From: Paenibacillus azoreducens | GTDB taxonomy: Bacteria; Bacillota; Bacilli; Paenibacillales; Paenibacillaceae | NCBI RefSeq assembly: GCF_021654775.1 | Contig: NZ_AP025343.1 | Span: 4,493,501 to 4,557,500 of the forward strand | Reading direction: 5' to 3' | DNA: 64,000 bases | Part shown: positions 63,607 to 64,000 of the stretch, piece after piece | Layout of the letters: each line of letters opens with the position of its first letter | Position numbering within the stretch: the first letter of the stretch is position 1 | Position numbers and translations under genes: made by a program | Notes under the pieces: generated by a model | Databases searched by the model: none | Told to the model about the DNA's origin: nothing | Seen by the model: the letters and a program-made list of their open reading frames with translations, nothing else

Positions 63607-63918
63607 TCACTGATTAGATTCAGAAAACCGAATCGAATAGATTAAATCTGTTGACGGATCAAATTGGATAGATACATACAATCCGAACTCATTACCTTCT
63701 TTGTTTCTGAGCCATAGTTTGAACTTCTCTTCTGATTTTTTTGGAGTTAATTCGATACGACCAATATGCTTATAGTCAATTATGTCCGCTTTAAATCGTT
63801 TTTGTGTTTCGTTCACTGCAATTGCACCCCATTTTGCATATTCAGGCTCAGCTTCCACTGAAACATTGAAAGCAATAACAATAAAAACAGCTACTGAGAA
63901 AATCAACAATCTCTTCAT
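63607..63918 (-). CDS. DUF3889 (YqzG/YhdC-like) secreted protein
   Basis: A 103-residue exported protein. N-terminal signal peptide MKRLLIFSVAVFIVIAFNV ends near VEA. The mature part has the DUF3889 pattern: YAKWGAIAVNETQKRF, DYKHIGRIEL, EEKFKLWLRNKEGNEFGLYV and a closing FDPSTDLIYSIRF. Function unknown. Start at 63918 chosen from AAGGA eight bases upstream and the signal peptide. Confidence 0.82.
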   Translation of the reverse strand: MKRLLIFSVAVFIVIAFNVSVEAEPEYAKWGAIAVNETQKRFKADIIDYKHIGRIELTPKKSEEKFKLWLRNKEGNEFGLYVSIQFDPSTDLIYSIRFSESNQ

Positions 63919-64000
63919 AACATGCATCCTTATCGAAAGTTTTCTTCTTAATATTCCATACACTATTTAGAGATATTCATCCTTAAACTGAGCCTTAATA

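Overview
The window looks like a chromosomal segment of an endospore-forming, low-GC Gram-positive of the Paenibacillus type. Supporting signs are a tricistronic GerA-family germinant receptor, strong GGAGG ribosome-binding sites with occasional TTG/GTG starts, a MocR-type regulator fused in operon with ddl, futalosine-pathway menaquinone genes, and a cholesterol-dependent cytolysin closely resembling alveolysin. No rRNA, tRNA, CRISPR array, prophage or origin was seen. Species assignment is inference.

Layout. 0-9 kb holds housekeeping and accessory metabolism: a serine hydrolase, an M29 aminopeptidase, exonuclease III, an MFS transporter, an APH-fold kinase, a Fur-controlled HmoA-type haem monooxygenase, and a divergent FabV enoyl reductase. 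9.5-16 kb has aspartase, the gerB-gerA-gerC operon and methionine aminopeptidase. 16-28 kb has a YhgE/Pip membrane protein with a TetR regulator, a cholesterol-dependent cytolysin divergent from a Crp/Fnr regulator, a deoD-pnuC nucleoside salvage pair, a DHA2 efflux pump divergent from a MarR regulator, a nitroreductase and a MurB-family protein. 28-41 kb has a SnoaL-like protein, mqnB-mqnD, an NAD-type malic enzyme, a LURP-one-like protein, a second serine hydrolase, a GNAT, an OatA-type O-acyltransferase, and mocR-ddl. 42-45.6 kb carries an HxlR-OsmC pair divergent from a tautomerase and a flavodoxin-fold oxidoreductase, then a decayed aldolase gene.

45.8-58.2 kb is an AT-rich block of seven same-strand genes forming a glycan-use locus: a GntR/LacI regulator, two intracellular GH2 enzymes, an ABC importer (binding lipoprotein plus two permeases, no ATPase), and a 1376-residue secreted GH43 enzyme with four CBM6-like modules and a FIMAH domain. 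The expected flow is extracellular cleavage by GH43, import by the ABC system (probably energised by a shared MsmX-type ATPase encoded elsewhere), and intracellular trimming by the GH2 pair. From 58.2 kb to the end the DNA is eroded: a broken ECF sigma/anti-sigma pair, a TetR-SDR divergon, a second flavodoxin-fold oxidoreductase with an HxlR remnant, an IS3-family transposase tail, and a DUF3889 protein.

The intergenic DNA is unusually structured. Eight copies of a CCCCACAAAG...CTTTGCGGGG inverted repeat occur, some carrying one or two extra internal modules. Two unrelated four-unit arrays share the same geometry: two forward and two inverted units, with about 50 bp between the members of each pair.
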